A program made the translations under genes and the position numbers. Shown in pieces: positions 1 to 6,798 of a stretch of 64,000 nucleotides of DNA; within the stretch, counting starts at the first letter, position 1; every line of letters begins with the position of its first letter. The stretch covers positions 1,950,501-2,014,500 of the forward strand of contig NZ_CP014229.1 of assembly GCF_001553605.1 (NCBI RefSeq), read 5' to 3'. The DNA comes from Desulfovibrio fairfieldensis. GTDB lineage: Bacteria; Desulfobacterota; Desulfovibrionia; Desulfovibrionales; Desulfovibrionaceae. A model generated the notes under the pieces. It was not told where the DNA came from and ran no database searches. It worked only from the letters and a program-made list of their open reading frames with translations.

Positions 1-242
1 AGCGCCCATTTTTTTGATTCCAGCCACAACCAGCCACTACCGGCAACATCTGGCCACAGAAATTGAGGGCCGGACATGCAAAGTAGCTTACCTTCGGTAA
101 GACTTCGCGACCGGCCCTTCGGGTAAGAGCTTATTCGCAGCTGGAAGCTGCTCAACGCTGAATGCGGGTACTTAGGCTTCATACTTGCAGTAATGAACCG
201 AGGTAGATAGAATAATATCCTGAACTCAGAAAGGACATTTCA
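1..242. other. non-coding leader of the AT-rich operon
   Basis: No gene is visible. Two nested inverted repeats are present: AGGGCCGG at 66-73 pairs with CCGGCCCT at 111-118, and CTTACC at 87-92 pairs with GGTAAG at 96-101. The last 40 bases hold an AT-rich TAGAATAAT stretch that could be a -10 element, and an AAAGGA ribosome binding site just before the ATG at 243. This segment probably carries the promoter of the following three genes. Confidence 0.4.
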
Positions 243-1706
243 ATGCTGCGTGATAGCCAAGAACCGTTAACCGATGATAGTGACAATATTTCAGCTAAAA
301 GCGCGTATAGTCAGTATATGACCCCTACACGCGTAGCTGAATTCATGGCTAGCCTTTTTTCCAAGTTCAGCCCAAGGAAAAATATTCGCTTTCTTGACGC
401 AGGCGCGGGCAAGGGCGCTTTGACATGCGCTTTCTTGCGTTTTTACACAAAAGTACTTTTAAAGATAAATAATCCTACTTTTGATCTTTTTGAGATTGAC
501 AATACACTTGCAAAAGAGCTTGAGTTAAACGTTAGAAATGTTGTTCCTATTCTGAGTGATAATATACAAATTATTAATTTTGATTTTTTAGAATTAGCAC
601 CCTTGTTGATAAATGAAGGTAAGGGTCAGTATTCTCATATCATGCTCAACCCCCCGTATAAAAAGATGCATGGAGGATCTCGTTACGCAAAAATCTTACA
701 ATCTAATAAAATTAATGCAGTTAATTTGTATACCGCCTTTGTATCATTGGCTATTAGGCTATTAGATAGAAAAGGAGAACTGGTTGCAATAATTCCAAGA
801 AGTTTCTGTAATGGATTTTATCATAAAAAATTCAGAGAATTAATTTTCGATAATTGTTCAATTGAACATATCCATTTGTTTAGATCAAGAACAAGAGTAT
901 TCAAACAAGACAAGATACTACAAGAAAATATTATAGTTTTATTAAAAAAAGATTCAAAGCAAAAAGAAGTAAATATTTCTATATCAAACGATGACCATTT
1001 CAAGGACTTTAGGCAAGAAAGCTTTCCTTTTTCCGAAGTGGTTCATCCTGATGACATAAACAAATTTATAAGAATTCCTATAGCTAGTTCTATCACTGGG
1101 CGCTTAGCTGTGGGCGCCTCACTTGCGGATCTAGGGGTCGATGTTTCAACAGGGCCGGTCGTAGATTTTCGAGCACTTGATTTTCTTCACCAGATGCCCG
1201 AGTCAGGCGATGTACCGTTAATTTATCCCGGACATCTAAATGGCACCACAGAGTGGCCTAAAAGAGAATTTAGAAAACCAAATGCAATTCGTTTCTGCAA
1301 TGAAACAGAAAAGCTTCTTTTCCCTACTGGTTTCTATGTGGCTATCCGAAGAATGTCTTCAAAGGAAGAACAACGGAGAATCGTGGCCCACTTAATAGAC
1401 CCTAAAAATTTCCATGGATTCAAATACTTGGGATTTGAAAATCACCTCAATATTATTCATTCCAATAAAAAAAGCCTCTCGGAGTCTTTAGCTTATGGAC
1501 TTGTTGGATATTTGAACTCAAGCTATGTTAACTCTTTGTTTCACTGTTTTAACGGCCACACCCAAGTCAATGCAACTGATTTGCGTTCTATAAAGTATCC
1601 CTCTCTTGATTCTTTATTATACTTAGGTGACTGGATTAAAAATCAAAAGATCAAGTGTCAGACTAAAATAGACGAAAAAATCCGATCCAACATTCCAATC
1701 CAATGA
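243..1706 (+). CDS. Eco57I-like N6-adenine DNA methyltransferase
   Basis: This 487-residue protein is a class I SAM-dependent DNA methyltransferase of the amino (N6-adenine) type. An N-terminal YMTPTRVAEFM segment (about 25-35) of the kind found in N6 DNA methylases is followed by SAM motif I LDAGAGKG (51-58) and catalytic motif IV NPPY (136-139). The rest, rich in Lys/Ile/Asn, is probably the target-recognition part. No PD-(D/E)XK nuclease motif is evident, so it looks like a stand-alone methylase rather than a bifunctional Eco57I enzyme. It is the first gene of a tight operon with a DUF262 gene (24-bp gap) and a RelA/SpoT-like gene. Codon use is AT-rich, unlike the GC-rich genes downstream, which suggests horizontal transfer. 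The family is certain; the target sequence is unknown. Confidence 0.85.
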   Translation: MLRDSQEPLTDDSDNISAKSAYSQYMTPTRVAEFMASLFSKFSPRKNIRFLDAGAGKGALTCAFLRFYTKVLLKINNPTFDLFEIDNTLAKELELNVRNVVPILSDNIQIINFDFLELAPLLINEGKGQYSHIMLNPPYKKMHGGSRYAKILQSNKINAVNLYTAFVSLAIRLLDRKGELVAIIPRSFCNGFYHKKFRELIFDNCSIEHIHLFRSRTRVFKQDKILQENIIVLLKKDSKQKEVNISISNDDHFKDFRQESFPFSEVVHPDDINKFIRIPIASSITGRLAVGASLADLGVDVSTGPVVDFRALDFLHQMPESGDVPLIYPGHLNGTTEWPKREFRKPNAIRFCNETEKLLFPTGFYVAIRRMSSKEEQRRIVAHLIDPKNFHGFKYLGFENHLNIIHSNKKSLSESLAYGLVGYLNSSYVNSLFHCFNGHTQVNATDLRSIKYPSLDSLLYLGDWIKNQKIKCQTKIDEKIRSNIPIQ

Positions 1707-1730
1707 ATAAAATTAACTATAGAGGTTAAT

Positions 1731-2816
1731 ATGTACAGCAGAAGCCCCAGAACTCAAGATATCTCTTGGTTTCTAGACCTCTATCGCCAGGAAAAGATAG
1801 ATCTAGACCCTCCTTACCAAAGGAAAAGTGTTTGGAGCGGTAGAGATAGAAGATTTTTTATCGATACTGTTCTAAGGAACTACCCTTCCCCACCAATTTA
1901 TCTGTGTAAAAAAATTGATGATAAAGGTAATATTACCTATGACGTCGTTGACGGCAAGCAGAGGCTGGAAACAATATTTTTATTTTTTAACAATAAAATA
2001 TCTGCTGGGCGTGATTTTGGCGATGATAGAGTTAATGGAAAACGTTGGAAGAAAATAAATGAGGAAAAGCAATTTAGAGAAGTGTTTCTTAATTATGAAA
2101 TTATAGTAGAACATGTTACTATACCAGACAATGCACCAATTACAATTAATGAAGTTTTCGACAGACTAAATAGAAATTCTAGAAAACTTACTGAACAAGA
2201 ACTGAGACATGCAAAATATGATGGATGGTTTATCTCCTTTTGTGAGAAAATGGCGGATAAATCTTTTTGGGAGCAGGTAAAAATTGCAACAAAAGCACGA
2301 ACAAAAAGGATGCGTGATGTACAATTTATATCAGAACTGCTCATGGTTTCGATAGAACAAAAAATACATGGTTTTGACCAAGCATTGATTGATAAGTTTT
2401 ATTCAGCTTATGACATACCAGCTGAAGAAGGAGATGAAGACATTGCCTTTGATTCGTATGCCCTGGAAGAAAAATTCCAATCTACTTTAAATATTCTTGA
2501 AGAAATGGAACGGTTCAATGCATGCGTTTCGACCTTTGCTTCTGATCAAAAACATCTATATACACTATGGGCAGCGATCTCTAGCACTGAAAGCGTAGAT
2601 GTAAACAGGGCCTCTGAAGCGTACTCGGTTTTCATGGCTCAAGTTGGAGCTTTTATTGCTGCACAATCTGAATATGAGGATAATGAAGAATATCTCTCGT
2701 CTGTGGATGTTCCGAGTTATGTAAGAAAATACGCAGCTGGTTCTCAAGGGGCTAGCACAGATTTGCCTCAAAGAGAAAGCCGCCTTAGTGCTTTAACCGA
2801 AGCTCTGCAAAGTTAA
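1731..2816 (+). CDS. DUF262 (GmrSD/SspE N-domain-like) protein
   Basis: The protein has 361 residues. PPYQRKSVWS (27-36) and VVDGKQRLETIF (73-84) are the hallmarks of DUF262, the ParB/Srx-like domain of GmrSD type IV restriction enzymes and of SspE. In those families the DGQQR-like motif belongs to the nucleotide-hydrolysing sensor part, and a C-terminal DUF1524 HNH domain cuts DNA. Here DGKQR is at 74-78, but no HNH-type D-H-I-x-P motif was found, so this may be a DUF262-only protein. The tail is acidic and helical. It lies 24 bp after a DNA methylase gene and 8 bp before a RelA/SpoT-like gene, so co-transcription is likely. A role in defence is inferred from the family and the neighbours. 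Confidence 0.8.
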   Translation: MYSRSPRTQDISWFLDLYRQEKIDLDPPYQRKSVWSGRDRRFFIDTVLRNYPSPPIYLCKKIDDKGNITYDVVDGKQRLETIFLFFNNKISAGRDFGDDRVNGKRWKKINEEKQFREVFLNYEIIVEHVTIPDNAPITINEVFDRLNRNSRKLTEQELRHAKYDGWFISFCEKMADKSFWEQVKIATKARTKRMRDVQFISELLMVSIEQKIHGFDQALIDKFYSAYDIPAEEGDEDIAFDSYALEEKFQSTLNILEEMERFNACVSTFASDQKHLYTLWAAISSTESVDVNRASEAYSVFMAQVGAFIAAQSEYEDNEEYLSSVDVPSYVRKYAAGSQGASTDLPQRESRLSALTEALQS

Positions 2817-2824
2817 ATGAAGTC

Positions 2825-3796
2825 ATGAAAATAGCATCTTGTATCAGAGAGATCTATAAAGAACGCTTTGAGCTATACGGAATTTTAAAAAAATTGGTTG
2901 ATGAAATTATTCGATCTCAAAAGAACGATCGTTGGCACTTTGAAAGCAGGATAAAGGAAGAATTAAGCTATGCACTCAAGCTTGAAACTGGTCGCTATTC
3001 TTCCCCAGATATTGATGATTTTTATGCTGCTACAATTGTTGTCGAGGATTATTCTAAAATAGATCAAGCTCTTGATCTCGTCAGTAATAATTTTGAAATT
3101 TTAATAAAGAGGCCGACGGATAATGTTTTTGGTAAACAGAAGCCATGGGATTTTCAATTCACCGATATACGTCTTGTTTGTCAATTAGGCGAAAAATGGA
3201 GCGATAAGACTGGATTATGTAACCTTAACTTTGAAATACAAATCAAAACTTTCTTGCAACACGCTTGGAGCATTGCGACCCATGATTTGGTTTACAAATC
3301 ACACTCGCCAAACTGGGCGCTTGAGCGAGTTGCATACCAACTGAAGTCAATGCTAGAGCACGCCGAATTAAGTATTTTGGAGGCTAAAACACTAGGGGAG
3401 TCAAAACTTCTTCAAAGGGATCACTTAGATTATCGTCATATTGAAGAGTGTATTTCAATATTTCACGAGTTTTGGGACGAAAAAGAGCTTCCGCCTGACC
3501 TCAAAAGACTTGCAGAAAATACGTCACAATTTTTAAAACTTTATGAATCTTCCGTTGGTGAGTTGCGCGCTGCTTTAGAGGCAAAGAAGGCTGAACTAGG
3601 TGGCAACTTGTATCTCAATATATCCCCTTTCAATACTATCATTGAAGCTCTCTATTCTAAGGACAGAGCTAAATTTATTACCTGCTTGGACAAACTGGAA
3701 TCAAAAAAGCGTAGCTTAATAATTCCGAATGATGTGGGGCCTGCTGTTGATGGCGAAATTTGTAAACGAAAATGTATTGTCATTGTTAAACAGTAA
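2825..3796 (+). CDS. RelA/SpoT-domain nucleotidyltransferase-like protein
   Basis: The 323-residue protein carries a RelA/SpoT synthetase-like fold in its first half. SRIKEELSYALK (41-52), DDFYAATIVV (64-73) and FEIQIKTFLQHAWS (136-149) followed by THDLVYK (152-158) correspond to the substrate-binding Arg/Lys region, the core strand and the E-x-Q-x-R-T...WA..EHD signature. The usual YRSxH guanosine-stacking loop is not obvious; the position holds DFQFTDIRLV (109-118). It may therefore use a different acceptor from GDP/GTP, for example RNA, as some toxic small alarmone synthetases do. The C-terminal half (about 200-323) is a helical extension of unknown function. It starts 8 bp after the DUF262 gene and ends 7 bp from a convergent repressor gene. 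An effector or toxin role is inference. Confidence 0.7.
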   Translation: MKIASCIREIYKERFELYGILKKLVDEIIRSQKNDRWHFESRIKEELSYALKLETGRYSSPDIDDFYAATIVVEDYSKIDQALDLVSNNFEILIKRPTDNVFGKQKPWDFQFTDIRLVCQLGEKWSDKTGLCNLNFEIQIKTFLQHAWSIATHDLVYKSHSPNWALERVAYQLKSMLEHAELSILEAKTLGESKLLQRDHLDYRHIEECISIFHEFWDEKELPPDLKRLAENTSQFLKLYESSVGELRAALEAKKAELGGNLYLNISPFNTIIEALYSKDRAKFITCLDKLESKKRSLIIPNDVGPAVDGEICKRKCIVIVKQ

Positions 3797-3803
3797 GTTT
3801 TGA

Positions 3804-4142
3804 CTATTTATTTAATTTAATCGCAATTCGACTAACAATTTCCGCCATTAGTTCTTCAAATGAATACTCATATGGTGAAAGCACTTGCTTTACACATACA
3901 TGTTTTAATTGAACGCATTCCGCACAGTCAGTTGGCTGTAGGAACTTTGCTTCTAGCCCTTTCAATACCCAGTCAGGATTCACTCTTCTCTTCCGCCACA
4001 ACGTCAAAAGCCATTCTGCCGGAACTCTCCCTTTCTTCTTGGCCAACGCTATTGACGATTGCTTAATTCCTAAAAAATCAGCTAACTCGACCTGCGTTCT
4101 ACATCCTGCTGCCTCAAAAACGCGATCCAGCGGTGTGGGCAT
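3804..4142 (-). CDS. CI-like phage repressor-type HTH protein
   Basis: A 112-residue minus-strand protein. Its N-terminus (LDRVFEAAGCRTQVELADFLGI, then SSIALAKKKGRVPAEWLL) matches the helix-turn-helix domain of phage CI-type repressors. The C-terminal part is short and has a Cys cluster (CAECVQLKHVC, about 93-103). It lacks the S24 peptidase domain of full-length LexA/CI proteins, so SOS autocleavage is not expected. It is divergent from the XRE gene at 4265 and convergent with the RelA/SpoT-like gene. This layout resembles a compact immunity switch of a prophage or integrative element. It may repress the 4265 gene through the palindrome at 4215-4228. Confidence 0.75.
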   Translation of the reverse strand: MPTPLDRVFEAAGCRTQVELADFLGIKQSSIALAKKKGRVPAEWLLTLWRKRRVNPDWVLKGLEAKFLQPTDCAECVQLKHVCVKQVLSPYEYSFEELMAEIVSRIAIKLNK

Positions 4143-4214
4143 GGGCTTGCTCCTTGTTGGTATTGCTATGCCTGTTTAGCTACCAAGTTTAGAGTAGATG
4201 TTCAATACATCACT

Positions 4215-4228
4215 TGATAAATTTATCA
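4215..4228. promoter_or_regulatory. palindromic operator between divergent HTH genes
   Basis: TGATAAATTTATCA is a perfect 14-bp palindrome in the 122-bp gap between the CI-like and XRE-like genes. It overlaps a possible -35 box (TTGATA, 4214-4219), with TAAATC 17 bases downstream facing the XRE gene. Its position fits a repressor operator. Which regulator binds it is inferred. Confidence 0.45.
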
Positions 4229-4264
4229 GCTATTTTTAAATCAGGTGTCGAGTATGAACAATGA

Positions 4265-4582
4265 ATGAAGCAAAGACCTCCCTCAAAATTCGGTGCGGCC
4301 CTAGTACAAGAATATAAAAAGCGCGGGCTTACTCAATACAGCCTTGCCAAGAAAATGGAACGGAGCGCCCGCTATCTGAACAATCTTGAGCATGACAGAA
4401 GTGAGCCGCGCTTCACCACCATACTCTTGCTTGCTGACGCTATAGGCATGGAGCCGGGCGAATTGGTGAACGCCGCCGCCACGTTAAGTTGGGCCGCCTC
4501 GGGTGAGCGAACTATGGAGAATCAAGAAGAAGAGAAAGCTCCCAAAAAGAAGGCCGAGGGCAAAAAAAGCAAGAAAAAATGA
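4265..4582 (+). CDS. XRE/Cro-like HTH regulator
   Basis: A 105-residue protein with an XRE helix-turn-helix at residues about 9-65 (LTQYSLAKKMERSARYLNNLE, then PRFTTILLLADAIGMEPGEL). The tail is very lysine-rich (APKKKAEGKKSKKK), which could add non-specific nucleic-acid contact. The start is the only ATG keeping the HTH intact; two earlier nearby ATGs are out of frame or stop at once. It is divergent from the CI-like gene and is followed by a strong terminator at 4696. It may form a CI/Cro-type pair with its neighbour. Confidence 0.75.
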   Translation: MKQRPPSKFGAALVQEYKKRGLTQYSLAKKMERSARYLNNLEHDRSEPRFTTILLLADAIGMEPGELVNAAATLSWAASGERTMENQEEEKAPKKKAEGKKSKKK

Positions 4583-5120
4583 GAAAATTTTAGCCGGGTA
4601 ACTTTCAGGGTAAGAAATTTTTGCTATCTAAATAAATTCAATAATTCATTATAGATATAAATGTATTTCAAATCTCTCCCTCTCCGCCATATTTCAAGGG
4701 GTTACTGAAAAACAGTAACCCCTTTTTCATTGGTGGAACTTTGACAATTGGTGATTTGATTGGTGATTGCAGTGACACGCCGATCAGATTGAATCGAAAT
4801 GTCATTCCGTTTGAAAAATTTTTGTTACGACGAATGGTGCACAATTGACACACATTGATAGTGCAAGGGCGGGATTGAAACCCCGCCCTTGTTGTATGGA
4901 GCCCCCCCGCCGGGGGGGTCTCCATACAAAAAACCGACAAGTTTGCGCTTGCCGGGGGCCGTGGGCGGCGTTGTCGCGTCGCTCGGTGGGGGCCTAACCG
5001 CCCCCGCCTGCCTTCAAAAAATTACTTGCCAAGAATCGCCAAGCACAGCGCATATCCAGATAATCAGCCCACGCCTGCAACATTTTGCGTCGCTCCGTAA
5101 GCAGGTCTGAACGCTGGTAG
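4583..5120. other. non-coding island edge with stacked hairpins
   Basis: No gene is seen. Besides the terminator at 4696 there are two more strong hairpins back to back: a 10-bp GC stem (4864-4873 with 4882-4891), and a long stem in which TTGTATGGA (4892-4900) pairs with TCCATACAA (4921-4929) and encloses C7/G7 runs. Composition changes here from AT-rich to GC-rich, and a truncated gene begins on the right. This is probably the boundary of the transferred segment. Confidence 0.45.
4696..4728 (+). terminator. rho-independent terminator after XRE gene
   Basis: A perfect 12-bp stem (AAGGGGTTACTG at 4696-4707 with its complement at 4713-4724) has a five-A loop and a T run. It lies about 115 bp downstream of the XRE-like gene and should end that transcript. 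Confidence 0.8.
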
Positions 5121-5639
5121 GCTGCGGCTGATTTATGGATTTCTCCCGGTGAAAACGCGAAACGCTTCGCAAGCCTGGGACTTGATGCGAAAATCTTCCC
5201 CTTTCTGGTCGATGCGACGAAAGAGTTACCATTCGCTCATGAATATTTCGACATGATCATCAGCGTGGACTCATACCAGTATTTTGGCGGGAACGAGGCC
5301 ATGCTGCCGAACCTCCTGTCCTTTGTGAAGAAAGGCGGACTGATGGCGGCTGCCGTACCCGGATTCACACAAGACTTCCCCGAAGGGCAACTGCCGAAGG
5401 AGGCTCAGCCCTTCTGGATGCCGGAGTGGTATTTTTATTCCTGCGACTGGTGGCGGGCATTATGGGAAAAAGAACCCGGCATAACGATCACTACGTTGCG
5501 TGAAATGAGTTCATGCAAGCAGGCCTGGGATGATTGGCTGCAATCTCCCTCCCTGCATGCGCAACACTATGTTGCCATGATGGAAGCGGGAGTTGGAAAA
5601 TATTTCAATATTATCCAGATGGTAGCTCAAAAAGTTTAA
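5121..5639 (+). pseudogene. 5'-truncated SAM-dependent methyltransferase
   Basis: The open frame starts right after an in-frame TAG (5118-5120) and encodes a recognisable C-terminal part of a class I SAM-dependent methyltransferase: DLWISPGEN, then FDMIISVDSYQYFGG, then FVKKGGLMAAAVPG. The N-terminal glycine-rich SAM motif (usually L-D-x-G-C-G-x-G) is missing, and no stop-free upstream sequence supplies it. The first ATG (5253) would leave only the last 128 residues, without a SAM site. The gene was therefore cut at its 5' end, probably when the AT-rich element to the left inserted or deleted. Composition is intermediate between the island and the chromosome. Confidence 0.75.
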
Positions 5640-6122
5640 TCAGTGACCGCATGTGAATCTGCATTGACCACTCCCCCAAAGCACAGCGCACAGCAAGGCG
5701 TTCACACAGCAAGCGTCTTGGCTGATGCGCTGATGCCTTCTGTGTGCAGTTGGAAAGGCGGGATTTGCCCAATCCGACGCGGCAGTGTTTTAGGAAGCTC
5801 CGCTGACAAGCCTCACGTTGGCGTTCTGTCGTCCTTTTTGCGTAAACAGCCCGCAAGGCCATGCCAAGCGGGCTGTTTACTTGCCAATCGGATGAATTGT
5901 TGATTCTTCGCCACACAAAATCCCAACCATTTCAGGGAACTATGATATTCCCGTTTTTATTGGCGGCAGAGCGACGACGAAATTTCGTCGATCAATTTTC
6001 ATTTGTAATATCAGCATATTACATCATTATATCTGCCTTTCTATTTCAAAGCCTATGGCGAAACTTCGCTATATAGCAATAGCAATATCCATCAACAGAC
6101 TAATTTTATTAAATTTAATATT
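5640..6122. other. non-coding region upstream of hcp
   Basis: No convincing gene. A perfect 13-bp inverted repeat (5842-5854 with 5868-5880, 13-base loop) probably ends transcription of the truncated methyltransferase, though it lacks a long T run. From about 5940 the sequence becomes AT-rich and carries the regulatory elements of hcp, listed separately. Confidence 0.5.
5975..6073. promoter_or_regulatory. paired palindromes, candidate activator sites
   Basis: Two inverted repeats with a related core lie upstream of the hcp sigma-54 promoter. CGACGAAATTTCGTCG (5975-5990) is perfect. The second has arms TATGGCGAA (6054-6062) and TTCGCTATA (6065-6073) and matches at 8 of 9 pairs. Ten of 14 central bases agree (GRCGAAAYTTCGYY). 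Their centres are about 81 bp apart and about 60-150 bp upstream of the promoter, the usual place for enhancer sites of sigma-54 activators. Binding by the activator at 23133-24722 is inferred. Confidence 0.45.
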
Positions 6123-6124
6123 CT

Positions 6125-6138
6125 GGAACAGCTCTTGC
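6125..6138 (+). promoter_or_regulatory. sigma-54 promoter of hcp
   Basis: TGGAAC-N5-TTGCTA has GG at 6125-6126 and GC at 6137-6138 with exactly ten bases between them, as in -24/-12 promoters. The expected start site is near 6150, about 40 bases before the hcp ATG. The T6SS locus encodes a matching activator, which supports the call. Confidence 0.75.
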
Positions 6139-6189
6139 TATAAAGAATATCAATATTTATTATACTTTCACCAGTAACAGGAGATCGTT

Positions 6190-6708
6190 ATGCCGACCCC
6201 AGCGTATATGACCATTACCGGCGAGCGTCAGGGCAACATCACCGCCAACAACTTTACCGAAGCCTCGGTGGGCAACATCTATCAGGAAGGGCACGAAAAC
6301 GAGACCCTTATCGAGGCCTTCGAGCACAAGATCCTGCTGCCCCGCGACCCGCAGTCCGGCCAGCCCACGGGCCAGCGCGTGCACCAGCCCCTGAAGATCA
6401 CCAAGGTCATGGACAAGTGTTCTCCCCTGCTCTACCGCGCTCTTACCAGCGGCGAGCGCCTGCCCAAGGTGGAACTCAAATTCTACCGCACCTCGGCCCA
6501 AGGCACCATGGAACATTATTTCACCATGACGCTGGAAGACGCCATCATTACGGACATCACCACCTACATGCCCAACTGTCAGGACCCCGGCATGGCGCAT
6601 TTCACCCATCTTGAGGACGTGCAGTTCACGTACCGCAAGCTCACCAAGACCCACGAAATCGCCAGTACCTCGGAAAGCGACGACTGGCGCAAGCCGCAGA
6701 GCGCTTAG
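6190..6708 (+). CDS. hcp: T6SS tube protein Hcp (TssD)
   Basis: A 172-residue Hcp-family protein. Hcp hexamers stack into the inner tube that is expelled by sheath contraction. The N-terminus (PAYMTITGERQGNITANNF), the central HQPLKITKVMDKCSPLLYRAL and the C-terminal VQFTYRKLTKTHE are typical, and the length is normal for the family. The start has a good AGGAGA site 7 bases upstream. It is the first gene of the locus, directly behind the sigma-54 promoter at 6125. The 90-bp gap to vgrG has no terminator, so vgrG is probably co-transcribed. Confidence 0.95.
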   Translation: MPTPAYMTITGERQGNITANNFTEASVGNIYQEGHENETLIEAFEHKILLPRDPQSGQPTGQRVHQPLKITKVMDKCSPLLYRALTSGERLPKVELKFYRTSAQGTMEHYFTMTLEDAIITDITTYMPNCQDPGMAHFTHLEDVQFTYRKLTKTHEIASTSESDDWRKPQSA

Positions 6709-6798
6709 CCGCCTGGGGCGCGGTTGCCGGACGCCAGCGGCGGCCGCGCCCCGAGTCCGACGCCTTGAACCGGCCTAACCCTCGGCTCCGGAGTTCCC

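Noticed and set aside
4864-4891. GGATTGAAACC segment resembling a tRNA T-arm or attachment site
   Set aside because: The flanks pair as a simple 10-bp hairpin. No acceptor stem, anticodon arm or CCA context is present, so it is not a tRNA gene.
5643-6076. Short open frames in the region before hcp
   Set aside because: They lack ribosome sites and protein-like composition and overlap the hairpin and regulatory palindromes.
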